Assembly: GCA_900557695.1 (NCBI GenBank)
Contig: USTP01000019.1
Location: 1-12,743 of the forward strand
From: an uncultured Thermoanaerobacterales bacterium
GTDB lineage: Bacteria; Bacillota; Clostridia; Christensenellales; UBA1242
Direction: 5' to 3'
DNA length: 12,743 nucleotides
The notes beneath the pieces were generated by a model. It had not been told where the DNA came from, searched no databases, and saw only the letters and a list, made by a program, of their open reading frames with translations. Both the position numbers and the translations under genes were made by a program. This document shows positions 1-6,573 of the stretch, piece by piece; the first letter of the stretch is position 1; each line of letters opens with the position of its first letter.

Positions 1-47
1 CTACACGCGTAAGATCGTCGGCAGCGTCAGATGTGTATAAGAGACAG
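1..47 (+). other. Illumina Nextera (Tn5) i5 adapter, non-genomic
   Basis: Bases 29-47 are the 19-bp Tn5 mosaic end (AGATGTGTATAAGAGACAG). Bases 15-28 are the Nextera read-1 sequence TCGTCGGCAGCGTC. Bases 7-14 (GCGTAAGA) sit where the i5 index belongs and match an index I recall from the Nextera XT set. Bases 1-6 are the end of the P5 adapter. This is library sequence and should be trimmed; genomic sequence starts at about 48. Confidence 0.98.
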
Positions 48-48
48 A

Positions 49-254
49 TCATATATATGCCTTGTGCACAAACCAGTTTATCCACTTATTGCGAACCGTG
101 TAAAGCTTGTTGCCCTCTAAATCGCAAACATACTTTTTCTAGTGATAGAAAACACTTTGCCTTTAACTTCAAATAGTGGTTGATTATTTTCATCTGTTAC
201 TTTTGAGCCATTTCCAATAGAAAAAAGTTTGTTTTTAATATAAACTTTCGTAAT
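49..254 (-). pseudogene. LURP-one-related (YxjI-like) protein, 5' part, frameshifted and cut by fragment end
   Basis: Reading leftward from 254, one frame gives VYIKNKLFSIGNG, then DENNQPLFEVKGKVFSITRK, and stops at TAG 119-117. The -1 frame continues the same domain from about 134 (YVCDLEGNKLYTVRNKW, then INWFVHKAYI) to a TGA at 51-49, next to the adapter. The pattern of a KQKLFSxGD-like opening, a 'DENG...xVKGKxFS' strand pair and then 'DLEGNKLYxVRNK' is that of the LURP-one/tubby-like fold (YxjI in Bacillus). Its cellular role is not well defined. One extra A in the five-A run (134-138) would restore a single frame. No ATG, GTG or TTG is available in frame upstream: only ATT or ATA codons lie between 254 and the previous in-frame stop. 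The gene follows the YjbR gene with essentially no gap. It may be truly decayed or an intact gene damaged by sequencing errors. Family identity is fairly sure; its status is not. Confidence 0.7.
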
Positions 255-265
255 TATTCTACTTA

Positions 266-646
266 TTATTTTTGATTTTCTACAATATTATAACTTAAAT
301 TTGTTAGCTTAAAAATTTGCTCTAGGGGAACCTCTCCGTTAAGTAAAATAGTTATCCAGTTGTTTTTATTAAAGTGATATGCAGGGTAGAAGCCAGGCTT
401 TTCAAGCAAACTTCCTTGCATGAATGGGTCACACTTAATAGCTAAAACATCAATTTTCCCTTGCTTGCTACTATCTATTTTATTAAAGTCGATATTCATT
501 ATTGCGGCAAACCATTTATTATTCCTTTCATTTCTAAAAACGGCGTAAGTGGGAAATTTTTTCCATAAATATTCTGCTGGGGTTTGCAACTCGTTTTGCA
601 AATAATCAATAACTTGCTTTCTTAAATCAACAATTTTTTCTTTCAT
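266..646 (-). CDS. YjbR/MmcQ-family protein (DUF419)
   Basis: A small cytoplasmic protein of about 126 residues, the usual length for the YjbR/MmcQ family, whose members have a CyaY-like alpha/beta fold and are suspected to bind DNA. Family marks are visible: an early 'FPTYAVFRN' strand, 'NKWFAAI', the central 'LAIKCDP', then 'GFYPAYHFNKNNWITILLNGEVP' ending in 'LSYNIV'. The aromatic/HxNKxxW segment is the most characteristic. The first ATG (652) is only two bases from the weak AAAAGG ribosome site. The second (646) lies eight bases from it and is preferred; six bases are in doubt. A promoter lies upstream (TTGTGA at 722-717, TATACT at 698-693, 18-bp spacer). The next gene leftward, the LURP-one-like remnant, follows immediately, so the two were probably cotranscribed. 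The biochemical role is unknown for most family members. Confidence 0.85.
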   Translation of the reverse strand: MKEKIVDLRKQVIDYLQNELQTPAEYLWKKFPTYAVFRNERNNKWFAAIMNIDFNKIDSSKQGKIDVLAIKCDPFMQGSLLEKPGFYPAYHFNKNNWITILLNGEVPLEQIFKLTNLSYNIVENQK

Positions 647-692
647 TTTCATAACCTTTTTGTAAGCAAGAGATTTTTGTCTGTTTAATAAT

Positions 693-722
693 AGTATAGC
701 ATATTGCTACAAGTATTCACAA
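693..722 (-). promoter_or_regulatory. Promoter of the YjbR gene with a palindrome in the spacer
   Basis: On the minus strand TTGTGA (722-717) and TATACT (698-693) are separated by 18 bp, a fair sigmaA match. A perfect 5-3-5 inverted repeat, TAGCATATTGCTA, covers 697-709, from the edge of the -10 into the spacer, where a repressor could sit. No regulator gene is adjacent, so operator function is inference. Confidence 0.5.
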
Positions 723-767
723 TCAAATTTAAATAAAACAAACTTTATATTTTAGTGTTTATTGCTT

Positions 768-796
768 TTGACATAAAAAACCGTATATGATAGCAT
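768..796 (+). promoter_or_regulatory. Promoter of the P-type ATPase gene
   Basis: A perfect -35 TTGACA (768-773) is followed after 17 bp by TAGCAT (791-796), a weaker 4/6 match to TATAAT. The -10 begins the octamer TAGCATAT (791-798), which also occurs at 697-704 in the divergent YjbR promoter. The weak -10 after a perfect -35 would suit a regulated promoter. The ribosome site GGGGAG (822-827) lies eight bases before the ATG. Confidence 0.6.
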
Positions 797-835
797 ATAT
801 CTATACAAACATTTTTGGTGCGGGGAGAATAAAAG

Positions 836-3460
836 ATGAAAAAGTTTTACCAAATGCAGGTTGATGAGGTTTTTAAGCAGGTAGATAGTTCGAAAGATGG
901 GCTAACTGAGAAAGAGGCTCAAGAAAGGCTTAATACCTATGGCGAAAATGTTTTAAAAGAAAAGAACAAAAAAAGTGCTTTTAAAATTTTTATAAGCCAG
1001 TTTTCAAACATGATGATTCTTTTCCTTATACTTGTTGGCATAGTTTCGCTTGTTTACTCGCTTGTTAATGGCGAAAGCGTTATTGAAGCTATTGTTATTT
1101 TTGGCTGTATAATTGTTAACACGATAATGGGTTTTGTTCAGGAAATGAAGTCGGAAAATGCAATAGAATCACTAAAAATCATGACGCAAAGCAAAACCAA
1201 GGTTAAACGAGATGGAAAGTGGGTTGAAATAGACACAAAACAGTTGGTTTTGGGCGATATTATAAGCCTAGAGGCAGGAGATAAAGTTCCTGCAGATGCA
1301 AGAGTTATAAAGCTAGTTAGCGCCAAAGTAGATGAATCTATTTTAACGGGCGAGAGCTTGGCTATAGAAAAGGAAGACGTTGTTATTGAGGGCGACAAGA
1401 TTTTGCAAGAGCAAAAAAACTTGATTTTTAGTGGTACTAATGTTGTGAGCGGAAGAATTGAGGCTGTTGTTGTGGCAACTGGTATGGATACAGAGCTTGG
1501 CAAAATTGCAGGAAGTTTAGACACAAATAAAGAAACTGAAACCCCTCTTCAAGTTAAAATTAAAAAGGTTAGTATGTTTATAACCGCTCTTGCTTGCGTG
1601 CTTATAGCAGGAACGCTTTGCTACGGGCTTATTTTGGGAAAAGATACGCTTTCTATTATAATGCTTTGCATATCTATGGTTTTGGCATCTGTTCCTGAAG
1701 TGCTTCCAGTTTCAATAACTGCCACGCTCACTATAGGCGTTCAGCAAATGTCGAAAAGAAAAACCATTGTTAAGCAACTTGCAGCCATAGAAACGCTTGG
1801 TGCTACGCAAATTATATGCTCAGACAAAACTGGTACTATAACTACAAATCAGATGACGCTTGTAGAGATTTATGCAAACGAAAAATCTTATTTAGATGTT
1901 AAAACTAATTATAAAGAGCTTGAAATGCTTCAAAATATACTTGCACTATGCAACAATAATGAGGTTAATGTTAAAAACCCAGGAGAGTTTATTGGTGACC
2001 CTGTTGAGGTGGCTCTTAGCAAATATCTAGGCAATTTAAATATCAAGCTTGAAGATAAAAGAACGCAAAATGTTAGAATTGCTGAAATACCTTTTGATTC
2101 CACAAGAAAGATGATGAGCACAATAAATAAAGTTGATGGTAAAACTTTAATGCTCACAAAAGGTAGCCTTGGGGATATTTTAAAAAAGTGCACGCATGTT
2201 TTAAAAAATGGCAAGGCTACAAAATTAACCAAGCTTGACATGCATAAGTATTTAACCCAAGAGAAAAAGATGAGCAAGAAGGCATACAAGGTGCTTGCAT
2301 GCTGCTATAAAGAAGTAAAAGATAAAGACAACTACTCTACAGAGGATGAGAATGCATTTATTTTAGCAGGAATTGTTGGAATGGCAGACCCTCCAAAAGG
2401 TGGCGTAAAAGAAGCGGTTAAAAAATGTAAAGAGGCACAACTTAAGGCGGTTATGATAACAGGCGATAGCCTGGCAACGGCTATGGCTGTGGCTCTGGAG
2501 GTTGGCATTGCGTCAAAAGAAAGCCAAGGGGTTGAGGGCGCTAAAATAGACGGACTTACAGATGACGAGCTGGTTAGTTTTGTTAAAAAATACACTGTGT
2601 TTGCTAGAGTTACTCCAGAGCATAAAGTTAGAATTGTTAGGGCTTTTCAATCGGCAGGAAAGGTTGTTGCTATGACGGGCGATGGCGTTAATGATGCCCC
2701 AGCTTTAAAGCTTGCTAATGTTGGCGTTGGTATGGGAAAAGCGGGAACTGATGTTACCAAAAATGTTGCAGACATTATTCTTATGGACGATAGTTTTGAA
2801 ACTATTGTTACTGCGGTTGAAGAGGGCAGAAGAATATATGGCAATGTTATTAAAACTATACTTTATAACCTTTCATCAAACTTTGCTGAAATATTTTTAA
2901 TTATTGCAGGAATGATACTTTTAAGAGATATAATCTCGCCACTGCACATACTTTATATTGATATTGTTGCCGACACAATTCCTTCAATTGCCCTTGCTTA
3001 TGAAAAAAACGGTAAAAATGCTATGAAACAAAAGCCTTATGGGCTAAACAAGAGAGTGTTTACGCCATTTATGATTACGGGAATTATTGTTTCAGCACTA
3101 CTTGAGGCGGGAATTTCTCTTATAGTATTCTTTGTGGCTGAAAGCTGGTATGGCTATGAAGTTGCAACAACTCTTGCATTATTATCTGTTGTTATAAATG
3201 AACTTGTGTTTGTCTATAACTGTAAAGAGCTTAAAGAGTCTAGCTTTAAAAAAGGTTTGTTTGGAAACAATGTTTTAAACATTTCAACCCTTGTTATACT
3301 GCTTATTCAAGTGCCAGTGTTCTTTACAAGTATTGGTAGCGTGTTTGGGCTAGTTCCTATAACTGTTGTTCAGTTTATAGCAGTTATTGGAATAAACCTA
3401 GTGTTCTTCTTTATTGTTGAACTACTAAAGCCTCTTTGGGCAAAAGTTAAAGATAAATAG
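836..3460 (+). CDS. P2-type cation-transporting ATPase (Ca2+-ATPase-like)
   Basis: An integral membrane pump that uses ATP through an aspartyl-phosphate intermediate to move cations. All catalytic parts are present: actuator TGES (171-174), phosphorylation site DKTGT with D330, a KGS motif at 442-444 in the nucleotide domain, DPP 518-520, TGD 542-544 and hinge TGDGVND 614-620. Membrane helices fit the P2 layout: M1-M2 about 54-104, M3-M4 about 245-305, and M5-M10 about 673-865. Length (874) is normal for bacterial PMCA/SERCA-like pumps. The ion site is unusual. M4 reads PEVLP (287-291), not PEGLP. M5 keeps N682 and E685. M6 reads YIDIVAD, so the positions of SERCA N796, T799 and D800 are D709, A712 and D713. 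The N-terminal residues 1-50 form the typical cation-ATPase N domain. Family assignment is secure; Ca2+ is the default guess, but the substrate is uncertain. It is a single-gene unit with its own promoter and terminator. Confidence 0.93.
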   Translation: MKKFYQMQVDEVFKQVDSSKDGLTEKEAQERLNTYGENVLKEKNKKSAFKIFISQFSNMMILFLILVGIVSLVYSLVNGESVIEAIVIFGCIIVNTIMGFVQEMKSENAIESLKIMTQSKTKVKRDGKWVEIDTKQLVLGDIISLEAGDKVPADARVIKLVSAKVDESILTGESLAIEKEDVVIEGDKILQEQKNLIFSGTNVVSGRIEAVVVATGMDTELGKIAGSLDTNKETETPLQVKIKKVSMFITALACVLIAGTLCYGLILGKDTLSIIMLCISMVLASVPEVLPVSITATLTIGVQQMSKRKTIVKQLAAIETLGATQIICSDKTGTITTNQMTLVEIYANEKSYLDVKTNYKELEMLQNILALCNNNEVNVKNPGEFIGDPVEVALSKYLGNLNIKLEDKRTQNVRIAEIPFDSTRKMMSTINKVDGKTLMLTKGSLGDILKKCTHVLKNGKATKLTKLDMHKYLTQEKKMSKKAYKVLACCYKEVKDKDNYSTEDENAFILAGIVGMADPPKGGVKEAVKKCKEAQLKAVMITGDSLATAMAVALEVGIASKESQGVEGAKIDGLTDDELVSFVKKYTVFARVTPEHKVRIVRAFQSAGKVVAMTGDGVNDAPALKLANVGVGMGKAGTDVTKNVADIILMDDSFETIVTAVEEGRRIYGNVIKTILYNLSSNFAEIFLIIAGMILLRDIISPLHILYIDIVADTIPSIALAYEKNGKNAMKQKPYGLNKRVFTPFMITGIIVSALLEAGISLIVFFVAESWYGYEVATTLALLSVVINELVFVYNCKELKESSFKKGLFGNNVLNISTLVILLIQVPVFFTSIGSVFGLVPITVVQFIAVIGINLVFFFIVELLKPLWAKVKDK

Positions 3461-3465
3461 TAAAC

Positions 3466-3495
3466 AAAAATCTCGCAATTAAAGCGAGATTTTTT
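3466..3495 (+). terminator. Bidirectional intrinsic terminator between convergent genes
   Basis: An 11-bp perfect stem, AAAAATCTCGC (3466-3476) with GCGAGATTTTT (3484-3494), encloses a 7-base loop, starting six bases after the ATPase stop. The T-run follows on the plus strand. The A-run at 3466-3470 supplies a U-tract on the minus strand, so it can also end the convergent DUF11 gene that stops at 3516. Confidence 0.9.
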
Positions 3496-3515
3496 GTTGT
3501 TTTTCATTTATTTTT

Positions 3516-4340
3516 TTATGACAAGTATCCAGTTAATCTAATAACGGTTGTCCCTTGGGCTGGAACAGTAACTGTAGGTCCGCCAGATGCTGGAAGAGTG
3601 AACAGGTTGTCGCCAGTTAAGGTATAATCGCTAGAAGTTAGAGTTGTTTCGCTTCCTGCGCCAATTTTTAAAGTTGCGCCAGTTAAAGTGAAGTTTGAAG
3701 GAAGATTGTCGGTAACACTTTTAACCTCTAAAGCCTGTGCGTTGCTGTTTGATAGAGTTATTAGATATGAAAAGGGTTGATTTGGAACAACGCTTGAAAC
3801 ATTTGAGCTTTTTGTTACTAATACATTGCCTGTGCTTCTTCTTGTGATAGTAGACGAAGCGAAGGCGTTTACTGTTGAATTTGATGTGTAGCCAATAGCC
3901 TGCAAAGTGTTTGTTATGCTTGAAACTGAGTTTGGTAGATTAAACACAACTTGACATTTGTAGGTTAAGGTCATAGTGTTTCCAACATTTAATTGCTGAA
4001 GAGTGAAAGTTAAAGGCGAGGTTGCAATTGGCGATACTGGATAAGTAAGTGATGAAGTTGTTAAACTGCCGCTGCCCAGAACATAGGATAAATAGCCCCC
4101 TCCAAGATTGTCTATAATTCTAACGCCACTTAAGAAATTTGTTCCAGAGTTTGTTATTCTAACGGTGTAGGTTATAATGTCGCCAACAGCAAATTCTGTG
4201 GGAGAGGCTGTTTTTGTTACAGTTATACCCTGAGTGTTGTTAAAGGTTATAGGGAAGTCGTTTGATGTTGCCGTTAATTCCTCTTCAGAACCTTCAATGT
4301 TATAGGACATTGTTGCGCTATTGTTTATTGTTTCTGCCAT
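3516..4340 (-). CDS. DUF11 (conserved beta-sandwich repeat) protein without signal peptide
   Basis: A 274-residue Ser/Thr/Asn-rich protein built of DUF11-type repeats. Repeat 1 runs from about 38 to 168 (ITVTKTASPTEFAVGDIITY, then a 'NSGTNFLSGVRIIDNL' segment). Repeat 2 runs from about 171 to 274 ('NVLVTKSSNVSSVVPNQPFSYLITLSNSN...VTDNLP'). Each has the hallmark order: lysine-containing first strand, xxVxPGxxxxYxITxxN-like strand pair, then a (V/I)xDNLP-like turn. Residues 1-36 look like the last strands of a further repeat. DUF11 domains are normally in secreted or surface adhesin-like proteins. Here there is no signal peptide, membrane helix or LPXTG anchor, and the protein starts MAETINNS. 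The start is well supported: AAGGAG lies six A residues before the ATG. A structural role inside the cell or on a coat or spore surface is conjecture. It ends at the terminator shared with the ATPase gene. Confidence 0.82.
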   Translation of the reverse strand: MAETINNSATMSYNIEGSEEELTATSNDFPITFNNTQGITVTKTASPTEFAVGDIITYTVRITNSGTNFLSGVRIIDNLGGGYLSYVLGSGSLTTSSLTYPVSPIATSPLTFTLQQLNVGNTMTLTYKCQVVFNLPNSVSSITNTLQAIGYTSNSTVNAFASSTITRRSTGNVLVTKSSNVSSVVPNQPFSYLITLSNSNAQALEVKSVTDNLPSNFTLTGATLKIGAGSETTLTSSDYTLTGDNLFTLPASGGPTVTVPAQGTTVIRLTGYLS

Positions 4341-4397
4341 TTTTTTCTCCTTGAATTTTATTTTTGAACATAAATTTTGAGAAGTTTCGTTCTCTAC

Positions 4398-4410
4398 CGC
4401 ATTATATGCG
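4398..4410. promoter_or_regulatory. -10-like element inside a palindrome upstream of the DUF11 gene
   Basis: CGCATTATATGCG is a perfect inverted repeat (5-3-5). Read on the minus strand it contains TATAAT (4406-4401), about 60 bases upstream of the DUF11 start. No good sigmaA -35 lies 16-18 bp further up. The minus-strand context CATATAAT also resembles sporulation-type -10 boxes (SigE consensus CATACAAT as I recall it), but this is a weak argument. Either a regulated promoter or chance. Confidence 0.35.
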
Positions 4411-4441
4411 TGAGGGGCAAAATGTGTTATAAACTCAAAGA

Positions 4442-4467
4442 AAAAAGCACCAATTTTGATGCTTTTT
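4442..4467 (-). terminator. Intrinsic terminator of the 4472-4828 gene
   Basis: On the minus strand AAAAAGCATC pairs with GGTGCTTTTT around the six-base loop AAAATT: ten pairs including one U-G. The plus-strand version has a C-A mismatch at that place, so the hairpin is tuned for minus-strand RNA. It starts five bases beyond the stop of the small gene, followed by a T-rich stretch. Confidence 0.75.
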
Positions 4468-4471
4468 GTTT

Positions 4472-4828
4472 TTATTCTGGTTCATCGGCGTTGTTATTTG
4501 AAAAGCTTTCGCATTCGCTTACTTGCTTGCTTTTTTCAAGCTTTTTATCTTTTTGTGAATTATAACTAATTTCATCTCTAACTAGCAAAACCCTTGGGCG
4601 TTTGTTTGTGAAAACTGGCGAGGTGAAAAGCTCGTAGAAATCTTCAAGCCTGCCAGTTATTTTAACATTTTGCCAATCTCCGTTAAAAGTTAGAACCACA
4701 TCTTTAAAACTAGCTGATGCTCCTTGTTTTACAGGGGGAAGTTGGTAGGAAATATTAAATGTTGCTATTTGAAAAGAAATATATTTGACAGGTGGAATTT
4801 TAATATAGGTTAAAAAATGTTTAAACAA
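4472..4828 (-). CDS. Hypothetical protein, 118 aa, TTG start
   Basis: I do not recognise a family. The predicted protein is soluble with no signal peptide. Residues 10-85 look like alternating beta strands (KYISFQIATFNISYQL, 'FKDVVLTFNGDWQNVKITG', 'RPRVLLVRDEI') with a repeated IPPVK/LPPVK motif at 11-15 and 30-34. Residues 88-118 form a charged, probably disordered tail rich in K, E, S and N. Being coding is supported by the plausible amino-acid texture and by a minus-strand-specific terminator right after the stop. Against it, the only usable start is a TTG (4828-4826) with no Shine-Dalgarno site; an in-frame TAG lies nine codons upstream of the TTG and there is no internal ATG. The true start could therefore be a rarer codon, or the 5' end may carry an error. 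It lies upstream of the DUF11 gene on the same strand but is separated by its own terminator, so it is not an operon partner. Confidence 0.55.
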   Translation of the reverse strand: MFKHFLTYIKIPPVKYISFQIATFNISYQLPPVKQGASASFKDVVLTFNGDWQNVKITGRLEDFYELFTSPVFTNKRPRVLLVRDEISYNSQKDKKLEKSKQVSECESFSNNNADEPE

Positions 4829-4864
4829 TTCAACAAAGGTGGCTTTTTGTGTCTATTTTTTATT

Positions 4865-4892
4865 TTGCAGGGGGGATAGAAAGTGATAAAAT
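4865..4892 (+). promoter_or_regulatory. Promoter of the SCP2-ADH-ALDH operon
   Basis: TTGCAG (4865-4870) and TAAAAT (4887-4892) are 16 bp apart, with an extended -10 TG at 4884-4885. Transcription would start near 4899, giving a short leader of about 18 bases that holds AAGGAG just before the ATG at 4917. No second promoter is evident before 7941. Confidence 0.6.
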
Positions 4893-4916
4893 ATAAGGGC
4901 AGTATAAGGAGAGGAA

Positions 4917-5387
4917 ATGAAAAAAGCAATATGTAAAATTTTTGCTCATTTTCTTTATAGGGGCATGAAGGTTCTTTATAAAAAAGATGAGAGAGTTAGA
5001 AAGGAAATAGATGCTATGCCAGATAATATTAGCTTTGTTTTAAAGTATGGCATAGAAGATAATGCACCATTCACAAAGATAGAAAAAACAAAAGATGGGC
5101 TTAAAAAGAGCAAGATTATTGAAGATGATGATATTGTTATTACCTTTAAAACCCTAGATCTTGCCCTAAAGGTTATGACTGGTGGAAAGGGGCTTAGCAC
5201 CGCCTATAGCGAGCATGACTTTACCCTTAGAGGCAGTATAAATGAGTGTATGGGGTTTGTTAGAGTTGTTGAGATTGTTATGGCACATTTGCTTCCTAAG
5301 AAAATGCTAAGAAAAATTTTAAGAGAGGTGCCAGAAAGAAAAATAAGTTTATTTAGCACCTATATTTTAGCTATATTTGGAAATTAA
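4917..5387 (+). CDS. SCP2-like sterol/lipid-binding domain protein
   Basis: A single-domain soluble protein of 156 residues. Residues 36-140 fit the SCP-2 sterol-transfer fold, a five-stranded sheet with a hydrophobic tunnel for acyl chains or other lipids. There is a charged first strand pair (about 38-60). The core 'DDIVITFKTLDLALKVMTGGKGLSTAYSE' follows at 71-99. Then comes the 'DFTLRGSI' strand at 101-108, typical of the family (xFxVxGD), and the amphipathic final helix 'FVRVVEIVMAHLLPKKMLRKIL' (114-135). Bacterial stand-alone SCP2 proteins are thought to bind or present hydrophobic substrates; no catalytic residues are expected. It is first in a three-gene operon: its stop codon abuts the ribosome site of the alcohol dehydrogenase. 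That suggests it handles the lipophilic substrate of the two enzymes behind it, which is inference. AAGGAG five bases before the ATG supports the start. The basic N-terminal segment (1-24) could associate with membranes. Confidence 0.7.
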   Translation: MKKAICKIFAHFLYRGMKVLYKKDERVRKEIDAMPDNISFVLKYGIEDNAPFTKIEKTKDGLKKSKIIEDDDIVITFKTLDLALKVMTGGKGLSTAYSEHDFTLRGSINECMGFVRVVEIVMAHLLPKKMLRKILREVPERKISLFSTYILAIFGN

Positions 5388-5397
5388 GGAGAAAAAT

Positions 5398-6570
5398 ATG
5401 AGTAAATATTTTGAGTTTGATACTAAAGCCAAGGTTTTATCGGGGGATAAGGCGCTTTCAAGAGTTCCCTACGAACTTTCAATTAGGGGAAAAGAAAGAC
5501 CTTTTGTTATGTCAGACAAGGGCCTTGAGGGGCTTGGGGTTACTAAAAGTGCAATAAAAAGCATGAAGCTTGAAAACTATACACTTTTTACAGACATCCC
5601 TGTTGATAGCTCTACCGAAACTGTTAACAATGCCACTATAGCCTATAAAGCAAACAATTGCGATTGCGTGATTGCCATTGGTGGAGGGTCGGTTATTGAC
5701 ACGGCGAAGGGGGTTATACTTTCTATAGTTTCAGGGCAAAGCGATATTGAAAAAATAGAGGGCGCAGATGCAATAAAAAAAGAAAACAGCTCGCTGTTTA
5801 TTGCCGTGCCAACAACTGCAGGAACAGGCAGTGAGATGACTAGCGTTGCAGTTATTAAAAGTGCTATAAAAGCAAGTAAACTTGAATACATTTCAACCTT
5901 TATTTTGCCAGACATTAGCGTTATAGACCCATCTATGACGGTGTCGCTTCCTAAAAAAACAACAGCTTCAACAGCTATAGATGCGCTAACTCACTGTATA
6001 GAGGCCTACACCTGCCTTATGAAAAACCCTATTTCAGACGCCTATGCGATTTGTGCAATAAAGCTAATAATAGGCAATTTGTTTAAGGCAATTGAAAATG
6101 GCAAGGATGAAGAGGCTAGGTGGAACTTAGCAAACGCGGCTATGCTTGCAGGGGCAGCCTTTTCAAACAGCATGGTTGGGGCTGTTCATTCTATTGGCCA
6201 CGCTTTAGGGGCTGTTTGCCATGTGGCTCATGGCGATGCAATGGCAATACTTCTTCCTAGTGTTTTAAAGCTAAATCTAGAAAAATGTGATAGCCTTTAT
6301 GGTGAGCTGCTTTGCTTTGTTAATGAAGAGAGATTTATTAAAACAAGCGTGCAGGATAGGGGAAAAGTGTTTATAGAAGAGATAGAGAAGCTTTTAAGCA
6401 TGCTTCACGAACAAACCGAGCTTCCAGTTAGGCTTAGCCAAACTGGTAAAGTTGAGGAGGCTAATTTTGAGGAAATAGCGTTGAAAGCTATGGCAGATGG
6501 CTCAAATATTGTAAACCCAGTTGCTTTAAACAATGAAAGAATATTGAAAGTTTTAAAGGAGGCTTTTTAA
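5398..6570 (+). CDS. Iron-containing (group III) alcohol dehydrogenase
   Basis: An NAD(P)-dependent dehydrogenase of 390 residues that interconverts a primary alcohol and its aldehyde with a divalent metal, usually Fe2+, at the active site. The dinucleotide-binding motif GGGSVIDTAKG lies at 95-105, and PTTAGTGSE at 138-146. The four metal ligands are in their expected places: D195 and H199 in 'DALTHCIEAY', then H264 and H278 in HSIGHALGAVCHVAHGD, the 14-residue spacing seen in FucO. The length is normal for the family. I chose the ATG at 5398: AAGGAG (5386-5391) lies six bases before it and the protein then starts MSKYFEF. An ATG at 5377 is in frame but overlaps the upstream gene and lacks a ribosome site. 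It is translationally tied to the SCP2-like gene upstream and sits three bases before the aldehyde dehydrogenase gene. The physiological substrate is not visible from sequence; medium- or long-chain alcohols are suggested by context. Confidence 0.92.
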   Translation: MSKYFEFDTKAKVLSGDKALSRVPYELSIRGKERPFVMSDKGLEGLGVTKSAIKSMKLENYTLFTDIPVDSSTETVNNATIAYKANNCDCVIAIGGGSVIDTAKGVILSIVSGQSDIEKIEGADAIKKENSSLFIAVPTTAGTGSEMTSVAVIKSAIKASKLEYISTFILPDISVIDPSMTVSLPKKTTASTAIDALTHCIEAYTCLMKNPISDAYAICAIKLIIGNLFKAIENGKDEEARWNLANAAMLAGAAFSNSMVGAVHSIGHALGAVCHVAHGDAMAILLPSVLKLNLEKCDSLYGELLCFVNEERFIKTSVQDRGKVFIEEIEKLLSMLHEQTELPVRLSQTGKVEEANFEEIALKAMADGSNIVNPVALNNERILKVLKEAF

Positions 6571-6573
6571 AGC

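Noticed and set aside
62..86. Two near-matches to the DnaA box in tandem: TTGTGCACA (62-70) and TTATCCACT (78-86)
   Set aside because: Each is 8/9 to TTATNCACA, but they lie 11 kb from dnaA and encode the conserved VHK and KWI residues of the LURP-one-like domain, which explains the sequence. Only two copies are seen.
1138..2844. Long minus-strand open frames inside the ATPase gene
   Set aside because: They are Ser/Leu/Pro-rich antisense shadows of a strongly conserved coding sequence, with no ribosome sites or family motifs.
4341..4471. Small RNA gene between the DUF11 gene and the 4472-4828 gene
   Set aside because: The only hairpins are the minus-strand terminator and a 13-bp palindrome; there is no convincing plus-strand promoter.
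4377..4565. Plus-strand 62-codon frame over the DUF11 upstream region
   Set aside because: It crosses the terminator of the minus-strand gene and overlaps that gene; no ribosome site and an unconvincing Cys/Leu/Ser composition.
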